NCBI GenBank assembly: GCA_965200525.1
Contig: OZ241368.1
Coordinates: forward strand, 5,766,001-5,830,000
Reading direction: 5' to 3'
Length of the DNA stretch: 64,000 bases
Origin: JANNPJ01 sp965200525
Lineage (GTDB): Bacteria; Actinomycetota; Actinomycetes; Actinomycetales; Kineosporiaceae
Of this stretch, positions 16,494-24,284 are shown one piece after another. The notes beneath the pieces were generated by a model. That model saw nothing but the letters and a program-made list of their open reading frames with translations, ran no database searches and was not told the DNA's origin. Position numbers and translations under genes: made by a program. The first letter of the stretch is position 1; each line of letters starts with the position of its first letter.

Positions 16494-17129
16494 ATGACCG
16501 AGGTGGACGGCCGCAAGGTCCGAGGGCAGCGCAGCCGCGACGCGATCCTGGAGCAGGCGGTCGCCCTGGCCTCGGTCGACGGGCTCGAGGGGCTGACCCT
16601 CGGCCGGCTGGCGGGAGCCACCGGGCTGAGCAAGTCCGGCTTTTTCGCGCACTGGCAGAGCAAGGAGCAACTACAGCTGGACGCCGTGGCCTGGGCCGAG
16701 CAGCTGTGGATCGAGCACGTGGTCGCACCGGCCCTGGCCCGGCCGCGAGGGGTTCGCCGGCTGTTCGCCCTGCACGAGTCCCGGTTGCGGTTCTACTCCG
16801 CCGGGGTGCTGCCCGGGGGGTGCTTCTTCTTCGCGGCCCAGTCCGAGTTCGACGACCGGCCCGGCCCGGTGCGGGCCCGGGTGGCCGAGGTGGCCCGGGC
16901 CTGGATCGGCCTGGTCGAGCGGTTGGCCACCGAGGCGGTGGCGCTCGGCGAGCTCGAAGCGGGCACCGACGTCCCCCAGTTGGCTTTTGAGTTGGACGCT
17001 CTCGGGACGGCGGTGGTCACCCGGTCGCGCCTGCTCGACGACGACGCCTCCGGGGCGCTGTCCCGCCGAGCCGTGCTCGGCCGGCTTCGTTCGCTCTGTC
17101 CCGATCCCCAGCTGCTACCGGAGAACTGA
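16494..17129 (+). CDS. TetR/AcrR-family transcriptional regulator
   Basis: 211 aa from ATG 16494 (a TTG three codons upstream is less likely). The HTH is SRDAILEQAVALASVDGLEG followed by LGRLAGATGLSKSGFFAHWQSK. The C-terminal ligand domain contains the GGCFFFAAQSEFDDRPGPVR segment seen in the YcdC-like TetR_C subgroup. The gene is followed directly by a thioesterase, and its promoter overlaps a palindrome, so it probably represses itself and the thioesterase in response to an acyl or aromatic ligand. Confidence 0.92.
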   Translation: MTEVDGRKVRGQRSRDAILEQAVALASVDGLEGLTLGRLAGATGLSKSGFFAHWQSKEQLQLDAVAWAEQLWIEHVVAPALARPRGVRRLFALHESRLRFYSAGVLPGGCFFFAAQSEFDDRPGPVRARVAEVARAWIGLVERLATEAVALGELEAGTDVPQLAFELDALGTAVVTRSRLLDDDASGALSRRAVLGRLRSLCPDPQLLPEN

Positions 17130-17130
17130 C

Positions 17131-17568
17131 ATGCCTCTCGGCCCGACTTTCGGCCACACCGAGCCCGTCCAGGTGCATTTCGACGACCTGGACGTGATGG
17201 GCCTGCTGCACAACTCTCGCTACGCGCTGCTGGTGGAGCGGGCCATGTCCGGATTCTGGCTGAGCAAGGGCTGGACGCCCGACCCGGCCACCTCGGCCTT
17301 CCCCGACGTCTTCCTGGTGGTCAAGGAGTACGCGGTGACCTTCAACGTGCCGATCGCCGGGGCGACCACACCGCTGGTCGACATCTGGATCGACCGGATC
17401 GGGCGGACCAGCGTCGCCTACGGTTTTCAGATTCTGTCCACCGACCGCTCCGTCGTTCATGCCGAGGGGCGGCGGGTCAACGTCAACCTCGACCCGCGCA
17501 CGCTGCGGCCGATGCCGTTCAGCGACGAGACGCGAGCCGTCGCGGCCGAGCTGGAGCGGGTCCCCTGA
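17131..17568 (+). CDS. 4HBT-fold acyl-CoA thioesterase
   Basis: 145 aa, ATG one base after the TetR stop, with GGAG upstream. Hot-dog thioesterase pattern: VQVHFDDLDVMGLLHNSRYALLVERA carries the Asp of the 4-hydroxybenzoyl-CoA thioesterase class, followed by VKEYAVTFNVPI and the central strands. Such enzymes hydrolyse short or medium acyl-CoAs. Cotranscription with the TetR gene suggests that the regulator senses the substrate or product. Confidence 0.88.
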   Translation: MPLGPTFGHTEPVQVHFDDLDVMGLLHNSRYALLVERAMSGFWLSKGWTPDPATSAFPDVFLVVKEYAVTFNVPIAGATTPLVDIWIDRIGRTSVAYGFQILSTDRSVVHAEGRRVNVNLDPRTLRPMPFSDETRAVAAELERVP

Positions 17569-17593
17569 GGCGAGGCTCGTCTACCGGATTTGA

Positions 17594-17612
17594 TTAGGGT
17601 AGCCTTACCTAA
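17594..17612 (+). promoter_or_regulatory. IdeR/DtxR iron box
   Basis: TTAGGGTAGCCTTACCTAA matches the 19-bp IdeR/DtxR consensus (TTAGGTTAGSCTAACCTAA) at 17 of 19 positions. It sits 25 bp before the GTG of the DUF2470 gene, consistent with iron-dependent repression of that gene. Confidence 0.85.
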
Positions 17613-17637
17613 CTCAAGTCCAGTGGAGGTGCGAGTC

Positions 17638-18396
17638 GTGAGCATTCACCCGGCCCGGGACGCCGGCGACCCGCCGGCACCCGGCGAGTTGTCGCCCGAT
17701 GTGCGGGCCCGCAGCATCCTGCGCGGCACCCACCAGTTGCTGGTGAGCGAACTCGGGGCGGTGCCGCTCGGCCCGCAGCCTCCGTCGCCGGCCTCGACCC
17801 CGGTGGTCTTCGGGTTCGTCGAGGTGGACGCCGTGCCGTACCTGGTCAGCTTCGCCGGCGAGGCGCGGCCGGCGGGCCGGGTCCTGGTGGTCGCCGAAGG
17901 GCTCGGTGACCGGTTGGGCGAACTGCACGCCGTCGGCGAGGTGGGCGACTGGATCTACCCGTCCTCGGTTCGGCGGGTGGCCGAGGTGCTCGAGGAGCAC
18001 CGCGAGTGCATGGACGCCACCGCCCGCGACCTGATGGAGGTGGTCCGGTTACGGGTGGCGCCGATCCGGGTCCTCAGCGTCTGGACCAGTTCGCCCGGGG
18101 CACGCGCGCCCGAACCGGTCGATCACGGCCGGTTCGAGACGGCCGAGGCCGATCTGTGGGTGGCCTACGGGCCGGACGCGATCCGCCACCTGCAGGAGTG
18201 CCACCAGGATCTGCTGCTGGCCCTGGTTCGCGAGCAGGGAGCGCTCGGCTGCACTGCGGTGAGCGTGAGCGCACTGGATCGTGGTGGGGCGATCCTCACC
18301 GCGATGGGTCGCGAGGGTGTGCTGGACGTCGTCATTCCGTTCGACCCGCCTGCGGCCACGCCCGGGGAGGCGGGCCGCCGACTGGCGGGCTGCTGA
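17638..18396 (+). CDS. DUF2470 / HugZ-like protein, iron-regulated
   Basis: 252 aa from GTG 17638 (GGAGGT 7 nt upstream). The N-terminal half looks like a reduced PNPOx-type split barrel; the C-terminal part (about 190-245, HLQECHQDLLLALVREQGAL, then DRGGAI and VVIPFDPP) matches the DUF2470 layout with the conserved His pair. HugZ-type proteins bind or degrade haem to release iron. The iron box directly upstream makes a role in iron acquisition likely. Haem cleavage itself is not shown. The stop codon lies at the junction of a 15-bp perfect duplication. Confidence 0.75.
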   Translation: MSIHPARDAGDPPAPGELSPDVRARSILRGTHQLLVSELGAVPLGPQPPSPASTPVVFGFVEVDAVPYLVSFAGEARPAGRVLVVAEGLGDRLGELHAVGEVGDWIYPSSVRRVAEVLEEHRECMDATARDLMEVVRLRVAPIRVLSVWTSSPGARAPEPVDHGRFETAEADLWVAYGPDAIRHLQECHQDLLLALVREQGALGCTAVSVSALDRGGAILTAMGREGVLDVVIPFDPPAATPGEAGRRLAGC

Positions 18397-18409
18397 CTGG
18401 CGGGCTGCT
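18380..18409. repeat. two perfect 15-bp tandem repeats at a stop codon
   Basis: GACTGGCGGGCTGCT occurs at 18380-18394 and 18395-18409. The TGA stop of the DUF2470 gene (18394-18396) is formed at the junction of the two copies, as in the array at 13993. Confidence 0.85.
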
Positions 18410-18458
18410 GAAACACGCACCGAAAGCGTTGCGGCAGAACCAGAATTGTCGGTCGGGT

Positions 18459-18662
18459 TCAGTTGAGCAGGGCATCGAAGAACGTGCCGATGGAGCTCAG
18501 GCCGTCCTTGACGTGGTCCCAGATGTTCGCCGTGAAATCGGCGGACTGGGTGGGGTCGTTGACCACTGCGTAGATGATGAAGACGACCAGCAATATCAGC
18601 AGTGCTCGTTGGACCACCACGGCCTCCCGGATGCGGCTTGGCGTTTCTGGGCCGTCCGGCAT
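18459..18662 (-). CDS. small single-pass membrane protein
   Basis: 67 aa. One clear transmembrane helix (about residues 20-35, ALLILLVVFIIYAVV) follows a short polar N-terminus; the C-terminal half is amphipathic (ANIWDHVKDGLSSIGTFFDALL). Small proteins of this layout are frequent in actinobacteria and are unstudied. The start is uncertain: GGGAGG lies just upstream of a GTG cluster (residues 15-16), which may be the real start. It is downstream of the GT-C-like gene on the same strand. Confidence 0.65.
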   Translation of the reverse strand: MPDGPETPSRIREAVVVQRALLILLVVFIIYAVVNDPTQSADFTANIWDHVKDGLSSIGTFFDALLN

Positions 18663-18731
18663 GCTAGCGGGGGATGGGCCGGGCCGTCCCCCGAGATGGC
18701 GCGTCGATCTGGTCTTTGATCAGGTCGGTGG

Positions 18732-20276
18732 TCAGGTCGCTGTGCGGGGCTCGAGGTACGCGGCCCAGGAATTCTGGCCGGGGCCGGCCGGCAGTTCGTG
18801 GCGCTGCCAGTGCTTGGCGAAATGCGGCGGCCGCAGACCGGGCCGGACGATGACCGCGACCATCGTGTGCCGGCCCAGCGCCACCAGTTGTCCGGAGCTG
18901 ATCGAGGCGTCGTGGCCGGTGACGTTGCGGGAGCCGCAGCCGGCGTAGAAGGCCAGCTGGGGGGAGCGGTATCCGCTGAGCACGCAGGGCGCCTGCACCC
19001 CGACCCGGTGCAGGCCGGTCGCGATCGCGGTGTAGGCCCGGGTGGACCGGGCGGTGGTGGAGACCTGTCCGGTGAGGATCTGCTGCTGACTGAGCAACTG
19101 CGCCGACAGGGCCAGGGCAACGACGCCGGCGACGGCGTACCGGCGGGCCCGTCCGGGGGTGGCGCTCAGCAGCCACCACAGGCTCAGCCCGGCGGGCAGG
19201 CTCAGCAGGGCGAAGGCGGGCAGCAGGAACCGGGGGGCCGAGTAGTTCACCAGCAGCAGGTAGGGGACGGCCAGGCTGAACCCGACCAGAGCCGGAACCA
19301 CGACCGTGGCTGATCCCCTGGACCCTCCATACGCTCTGGTGAGCCGCCGGGCCGCGAACACCGCCAGCACCGCCAGTGGCAGCAGGAGCAGGAACCAGGC
19401 GGTGTCCACCGGCGGCGACGACGGTGGCGAGCAGGGCCGGCAGAGCAGCGGCCCGTCCAGGGTCTGCCAGTGCTGCAGCAACACCTGCGGGTGCCAGCCG
19501 AGGCCGCCCTGAATGGCCCCGGCCGTCCGCAGCCGGGCGGCCACGCCGCCGAACCGGTGTTCGGCCTCGATCACCCAGGGCAGCGCGCCGAGGAGTGAAC
19601 CGGTCAGGGTGAGCAGGTAGATCGGCCAGTTGCGCCGCCACGCGGGGACGACGGCCGTGACCACCAGCAGCGGGAACACGGCCCAGGCGGCGTCACTGGG
19701 CCGCATCAGCGCGGCCCCGGCCAGCCCGAGCGGCAGCGCCAGCAGTCCCAGCGCGTCGAACCGGGCCCGGGTCAGCCTCAGGAATCCGCCGACCGCCGCG
19801 ACCAGGGCGAAGCCGACCCAGAGGTTGGGCATCAGCTCGGCGCCGTAGAACCGGGTGATCCACAGCCCGCCGAACAAGCCGGCCGCGATCACCACCGCCG
19901 GGGTCGGCAGAACCCTGAACCAGACCCGAAAGGCCAGATACAGCGCGGCGCCCGACAGTACCGTGAGATAGAGCCGCAGCGCCGGAACGGAGGAGCTGAC
20001 CGCGGCCAGCGGCTCGGCCAGCCAGGTGATGCCGCGCGCCCGGGGCGCGCTGAAGAACGCCGCCGGAACGGTTTTCGACACCTGGCTGAGGTAGATCGTC
20101 TCGTCCCAGCCGAGTTTCAGCCGCTGCAGCTGAAGCTGGCTCACGGCATAGGCCAGCGCGACCAGTATCAGGGCCAGGTCGCCGAACCGCCGGCCGGGCC
20201 GGGGCGGACGAGAAGCTTTCTGCGGTGGATCTTTCACGTCGGCCGGAGCCGGGGTAGCGGTCAGGATGGTAGCCAC
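18732..20276 (-). CDS. polytopic GT-C-like membrane protein (ArnT/PMT-type fold)
   Basis: 514 aa with about 10-12 hydrophobic helices. The first periplasmic loop carries GWDETIYLSQV, the acidic motif typical of GT-C glycosyltransferases that use polyprenyl-phosphate sugars (DD/DE after the first helix). A C-terminal soluble part follows residue 430. Such proteins mannosylate or arabinosylate envelope lipids, glycans or proteins in actinobacteria. The acceptor is not identifiable. It is divergent from the secreted repeat protein at 20475; 20277-20474 holds their promoters. Confidence 0.75.
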   Translation of the reverse strand: MATILTATPAPADVKDPPQKASRPPRPGRRFGDLALILVALAYAVSQLQLQRLKLGWDETIYLSQVSKTVPAAFFSAPRARGITWLAEPLAAVSSSVPALRLYLTVLSGAALYLAFRVWFRVLPTPAVVIAAGLFGGLWITRFYGAELMPNLWVGFALVAAVGGFLRLTRARFDALGLLALPLGLAGAALMRPSDAAWAVFPLLVVTAVVPAWRRNWPIYLLTLTGSLLGALPWVIEAEHRFGGVAARLRTAGAIQGGLGWHPQVLLQHWQTLDGPLLCRPCSPPSSPPVDTAWFLLLLPLAVLAVFAARRLTRAYGGSRGSATVVVPALVGFSLAVPYLLLVNYSAPRFLLPAFALLSLPAGLSLWWLLSATPGRARRYAVAGVVALALSAQLLSQQQILTGQVSTTARSTRAYTAIATGLHRVGVQAPCVLSGYRSPQLAFYAGCGSRNVTGHDASISSGQLVALGRHTMVAVIVRPGLRPPHFAKHWQRHELPAGPGQNSWAAYLEPRTAT

Positions 20277-20474
20277 AGCTCCTCATTGAGCCAGTGCCTG
20301 CCTGTGGAAAGCCTTAGCCCCCTATGTGGGCCCGCACATGTCGAGGAAAGTTCGCCACCGACACAACCGCGACCGGTGGTCGTCGCGTCTGCCCGATGAC
20401 GCCGACCGGTTCCTGGCCACCACCGGGCGGCGCACGCTCTGCACTGTGCGTCACGACGAACCTACGGAGAACTG

Positions 20475-21350
20475 ATGAACAAGATCCTTGCTGCCGGGAC
20501 GACGGCGCTCACCGCCGCCGGTGCCCTGGCCGCTGTGGCCCTGCTCACCGCACCCGGCCCGGCCGCCGCCGACACCGTCACGGCCACCCGCGCCGTCACG
20601 GCCACCCACGCCCCCACGGCCTCGACCAGTAGCTCGATCTGCTACACCCAGGCCGGCAAGACGGTCACGATGTACCGGGGCGGCGCCGCGATCGGCACGC
20701 TCAGGGTCACCTCCGCCACCTACGCCGACCACAACGGGCAGCTGGAGCTGAGCGTGTCGGCGGAGGAGAAGTTCAGCTTCACCTCCGGGGAGTTCATCTG
20801 GGAGGACACCTCCGGGGCCGACACCCTGCCGGTGGACCCGAACCAGAAGTTCACCGTCGAGGCGGGCCAGCCCCGAACCGTGGTCGTCGACTACCGCAAG
20901 GTCGGCCGCGGAGCCATCGTCTGGGCCCCGGGCTCGGACGACGTGGCCGGGATCTGGAAGGTCAAGGGCAGCGGCAAGGTCACCGGGCCGGGCTCGGCCG
21001 GCCGGTCGGTCTGCTACACCCAGGCCGACCGCACGGTCACCGTCTACCGGCACGGCGACGCGGTGGCCACTCTCGCCCTGGCCTCGGCCACCTGGAACAG
21101 CGCCACCGGCAAGCTCAAGATCGAGGCCACCGCCACCGAGAAGTTCAGTTTCGTCGCCGGCGCGTTCCTCTGGGAGGACCCGGACGGGGCCGACCACCTG
21201 CCGGCCCATCGGCACCGGGTGGTCACGGTCGCGGCGGGCGAGCACCGCAGCGTCGTCCTCAAGTACCGGCACGTGGGCAAGGGCGACGTGGCCTGGGTGC
21301 CGGCAGGCACTGAGGCCGCGGCGGGCGACTGGTCGATCCCGCTCGGCTGA
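20475..21350 (+). CDS. secreted protein with two copies of an unrecognised beta-rich domain
   Basis: 291 aa, ATG with GGAG 6 nt upstream. A Sec signal peptide (hydrophobic 8-26) ends near PGPAAA-D at residue 32. Two homologous repeats follow, about residues 56-162 and 180-288, each beginning CYTQA-x-T-V, with F-x-WED-x-x-GAD in the middle (WED at 109 and 233) and W-x-P ... W at the end. The single Cys of each repeat could pair. The alternating pattern suggests an immunoglobulin-like sandwich, perhaps related to the MPT63/DUF4352 type. The same domain occurs twice in the membrane protein at 22040, with the sigma factor gene between. Confidence 0.8.
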   Translation: MNKILAAGTTALTAAGALAAVALLTAPGPAAADTVTATRAVTATHAPTASTSSSICYTQAGKTVTMYRGGAAIGTLRVTSATYADHNGQLELSVSAEEKFSFTSGEFIWEDTSGADTLPVDPNQKFTVEAGQPRTVVVDYRKVGRGAIVWAPGSDDVAGIWKVKGSGKVTGPGSAGRSVCYTQADRTVTVYRHGDAVATLALASATWNSATGKLKIEATATEKFSFVAGAFLWEDPDGADHLPAHRHRVVTVAAGEHRSVVLKYRHVGKGDVAWVPAGTEAAAGDWSIPLG

Positions 21351-21419
21351 ACCGGCTCGATGGGCTGGATCGGTTCGACCGGCGGGGCTGGCCATGATGT
21401 TCGCTGAGGGACGAGGGTG

Positions 21420-22043
21420 ATGACGAAGGATCTCGAGGAGCGCTTCCGGGCCATGGCCGAGGCGGAGTTGCCGCGGCTGCGGCGGTTCGCGCTGGCCGTG
21501 GCCCGGGATCCGCACCGCGCCGACGACCTGGTCCAGGGGTCGCTGGAACGGATGTATGTCGCCTGGCCCCGGGTCCACGGCGTCACCGATCCCGGGGCCT
21601 ACCTGCGGACCGTGCTGGTCCGCCTGGCGGTCAGCGAGAGCCGCCGGCCGTGGCGGCGTGAGCACAGCACCGACGAACTGCCGGACGTCGGTCACGACAG
21701 CGGCCCGGGCGCGGTCCTCGGCCTGGACCTGGCCCGGGCCCTGGCCGGCCTCAGTCTCAAGCAGCGAGCCATCGTCGTCATGCGGTACGTCGAGGACCGC
21801 CCGGTCGACGAGGTGGCCGCGGTGCTGGGCATCGCCGCCGGCACGGTCAAACGGCAGAGCTCGGACGCCGTGGCCAGGCTGCGGCGGATTCTCGGCGAGA
21901 ACTTCCTCGACGACGGCGCTGAGAACGGCGGCGCTGAGAACGGCGGCGCTGAGAACGGCGGGGCCGAGGCCGCTGGCCGCGTTCCCGGCCGATCGTCGTG
22001 GTCCCGGTCCGTTCCCGACATCACTCCTGGAGGTAGGCGATGA
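21420..22043 (+). CDS. SigE-family ECF RNA polymerase sigma factor
   Basis: 207 aa (GTG 21417 is an equally possible start; GAGGG lies upstream of both). Region 2 is RRFALAVARDPHRADDLVQG with the following VTDPGAYLRTVLVRLAVS; region 4 is LSLKQRAIVVMRYVEDRP then EVAAVLGIAAGTVKRQSSDA. This is the SigE-type ECF group of actinobacteria. The C-terminus is a low-complexity GAENG repeat (15-bp units) followed by a short basic tail. The downstream gene overlaps by 4 bp and encodes the likely membrane anti-sigma partner. Confidence 0.92.
   Translation: MTKDLEERFRAMAEAELPRLRRFALAVARDPHRADDLVQGSLERMYVAWPRVHGVTDPGAYLRTVLVRLAVSESRRPWRREHSTDELPDVGHDSGPGAVLGLDLARALAGLSLKQRAIVVMRYVEDRPVDEVAAVLGIAAGTVKRQSSDAVARLRRILGENFLDDGAENGGAENGGAENGGAEAAGRVPGRSSWSRSVPDITPGGRR
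21915..21959. repeat. three perfect 15-bp tandem repeats inside the sigma factor gene
   Basis: GGCGCTGAGAACGGC at 21915-21929, 21930-21944 and 21945-21959, with a decayed fourth unit. They encode GAENG units after conserved region 4, outside the functional core, so unit number can change without shifting the frame. Confidence 0.9.
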
Positions 22044-23059
22044 TCCCCCCGGCGCCGGGGCAGCCGGTCCGGCTGTCCGAACGGCTCAAGCAACTGGACG
22101 ACGCGCAGTTCCCCGACGGGATGCCGCCTTTCGACCTGGACGCCGCCGTTCGCGGCGGGCGCCGGCGCCGGCAGCGGCGCACGGCGGTGAACGCCCTCGC
22201 GGCGGCGGCGGCCGTGGTGGTGATCGGAACCGTGGTGACGCTGAACCTGCCCGGGCGCGACCGGGTCACCGTGGTCCCGCCGGCCACCTCGGCACCGCAC
22301 GGGCCGGTGACCCGGGCGAGCGATCCCGGTCTGGGCTACGTGCAGCAGGGCGACACCGTGACGGCGTACCGGTCCGACCAGGCGGTGGCCACGATCGTGC
22401 TGCACGGGCCCACCCTGGCGGGAGGTGTCGGCCGGCTCACGCTGACCGTGACCGCGGTGGACGGGTTCCGCCTCGAGGCCGGTCAGTTCATCTGGGAGGA
22501 CAGCTCCGGTGAGGACACGGCCCCGGTCGACCCGAAGCAGGTGATCACCATTTCCGGTCCTGGCCCGCAGGACGCCGTCATCAGCTTCCACGAGGTCGGC
22601 GCCGGGGCGATCGTCTGGGCCCCGAACCGGGACGCGCCCGCGGCCGTCTGGACGGTCACGGCCGCCGGAACGATCCAGGCCCGGCCGGACGCCGACGCGG
22701 CGGGTCTGTCATACGCCCAGGAGGGCGACACCGTGACCGCGACCCGGGCCGGTCGGAAGGTGGCCACGCTCACCCTGGACGGCACCACCTTCGACCCGGC
22801 CCGGGCGCACGGCCCCGGGCACCTGAGGGTCACGATCACCGCCGTCCGGGGCTTCGACGTCAATCCCGACCAGCTGGGCTGGGAGGACATGAAGGGCAAG
22901 GACGGCATCCGGGTCGGCGCCGGCCACCGGGTGCATCTGGAGGCCGGGCAGAGCACGACCCTCGACGTCGCGTTCCGGAATGTCGGCAAGGGGCGTGTCC
23001 TGTGGGCTCCGGACCACAGCCGGCCGGTCGGGACCTGGGCCGTCAGCGGCCCTGCCTGA
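22040..23059 (+). CDS. probable membrane anti-sigma factor with two extracellular copies of the WED domain
   Basis: 339 aa; GGAGGT precedes the ATG, which overlaps the sigma stop (ATGA). Residues 1-48 are cytoplasmic (polar, ending in an Arg-rich RRRRQRR stop-transfer-like patch), 49-70 a single transmembrane helix, and 95-339 extracellular. The outer part has two repeats, about 99-207 and 223-336, homologous to those of the secreted protein at 20475: QQGDTVTAYRSDQAVATI, then F-x-WED at 150-153 and W-x-P ... W; the second has GWEDMKGKDG at 280. The zinc-binding HxxxCxxC motif of classical anti-sigma domains is absent, as in many SigE-group partners. Cotranscription and topology support an anti-sigma role; this is inference. 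Confidence 0.78.
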   Translation: MIPPAPGQPVRLSERLKQLDDAQFPDGMPPFDLDAAVRGGRRRRQRRTAVNALAAAAAVVVIGTVVTLNLPGRDRVTVVPPATSAPHGPVTRASDPGLGYVQQGDTVTAYRSDQAVATIVLHGPTLAGGVGRLTLTVTAVDGFRLEAGQFIWEDSSGEDTAPVDPKQVITISGPGPQDAVISFHEVGAGAIVWAPNRDAPAAVWTVTAAGTIQARPDADAAGLSYAQEGDTVTATRAGRKVATLTLDGTTFDPARAHGPGHLRVTITAVRGFDVNPDQLGWEDMKGKDGIRVGAGHRVHLEAGQSTTLDVAFRNVGKGRVLWAPDHSRPVGTWAVSGPA

Positions 23060-23095
23060 CGGGCGAGAGCGGCCCGGTCGTGGTCCGATGGTGCA

Positions 23096-24124
23096 GTGAG
23101 AATCGTCGTGACCGGCGCGACCGGCAACGTGGGTACCGCTCTGCTGCGCCGGCTCAAGGACGCCCCGGAGGTGACGTCGATCGTCGGGCTGTCGCGGCGG
23201 CGTCCCGACATCGGGGTGGCCCCCTACAACGGGGTCGAGTGGCGTGAGGTCGACATCGCCCGGCCTGCCTCGGTCCGGTTGCTGGTCGAGGCCTTCACCG
23301 GGGCCGATGCCGTGGTCCACCTGGCCTGGCGGATTCAGCCCAGCCACGACGAGCCGGCCATGCGCCGGGTCAACGTGGACGGCAGCCGGCACGTCAGCGA
23401 GGCGGCGATCGCGGCGGGCGTGCCGCAACTGGTGGTGGCCAGCTCGGTCGGCGCGTACAGCCCCGGCCCGAAGGACAGCCCGGTCGCCGAGAGCTGGCCG
23501 ACCGGAGGGATCCACTCCTCGCCCTACAGCCGGCACAAGTCGGCTCTCGAGCGCGGCCTGGACGCGGTGGAGGCAGCCAACCCGGACCTGATCGTCACCC
23601 GGGTCCGGCCCGGGCTGGTGTTCCAGGCCGTGGCCGGCAGCGAGATCACCCGCTACTTCTTCGGTCCGCTGGTGCCGGCCCGGCTGCTCGGCCGGCTGCG
23701 GTTGCCGGTGCTGCCGCTGCCGCGAGAGTTCGTCATCCCGGCCGTGCACGCCGCCGATCTGGCCGAGGCCTACTGGGTGCTGATCCGGGGCCGGCACGGT
23801 GGGGCCTTCAACGTCGCCGCCGAGCCGGTGCTGACCCCGGACGACCTGGCCCGGGCGCTCGGCGCCGGCCGGGCCGTGGCCCTACCCACCTCGGTGCTGC
23901 GAGCCGTGGCCGCCCTGACCTGGACGGCTCGACTGCAGCCGACCGATCCGGGCTGGATCGACCTGGCCGCCAACTGCCCGATCATGGACACCGGGCGGAT
24001 CCGCAAGCTCGGCTGGAGCCCGTTCACGTCGTCCCGTCAGGCGCTGGGTGAGCTGGTGACGGCGATGGGCGCCGGTACCGGAACGGACAGCCCGCCGCTG
24101 GCCGCTCGCCGGCCCCGTCGTTGA
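23096..24124 (+). CDS. NAD(P)-dependent epimerase/dehydratase (extended SDR)
   Basis: 342 aa, GTG start, no ribosome-binding site. The cofactor motif is VTGATGNVGTALL at the N-terminus; the catalytic Ser is in ASSVGAYSPG and Tyr-x3-Lys in YSRHKSALE. The C-terminal part is that of UDP-sugar epimerase-like proteins. It follows the sigma factor module by 36 bp and may or may not belong to it. The substrate is unknown. Confidence 0.85.
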   Translation: MRIVVTGATGNVGTALLRRLKDAPEVTSIVGLSRRRPDIGVAPYNGVEWREVDIARPASVRLLVEAFTGADAVVHLAWRIQPSHDEPAMRRVNVDGSRHVSEAAIAAGVPQLVVASSVGAYSPGPKDSPVAESWPTGGIHSSPYSRHKSALERGLDAVEAANPDLIVTRVRPGLVFQAVAGSEITRYFFGPLVPARLLGRLRLPVLPLPREFVIPAVHAADLAEAYWVLIRGRHGGAFNVAAEPVLTPDDLARALGAGRAVALPTSVLRAVAALTWTARLQPTDPGWIDLAANCPIMDTGRIRKLGWSPFTSSRQALGELVTAMGAGTGTDSPPLAARRPRR

Positions 24125-24168
24125 TCCAACACAATGCCATTGATCAACACGGAACCGTTGATCCACAC
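24121..24168. repeat. three direct repeats TTGATC(C)AACAC with 18-19 bp period
   Basis: Copies start at 24121, 24140 and 24158 (TTGATCCAACAC, TTGATCAACAC, TTGATCCACAC). The first overlaps the epimerase stop. A TAGAGT hexamer at 24171-24176 follows. They may be operator sites of a regulator acting on the membrane protein gene at 24285. Confidence 0.65.
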
Positions 24169-24284
24169 GATAGAGTGCCTCCAAATCGGTCTTTCCCGGC
24201 CGAAATCGTTGACTGAGTCATCCCTCTAACGGCCCTGACCTGCGGCTCGGGGGTGCCGGAGCCGAGGCTGGAGCAGGGGGCGAC

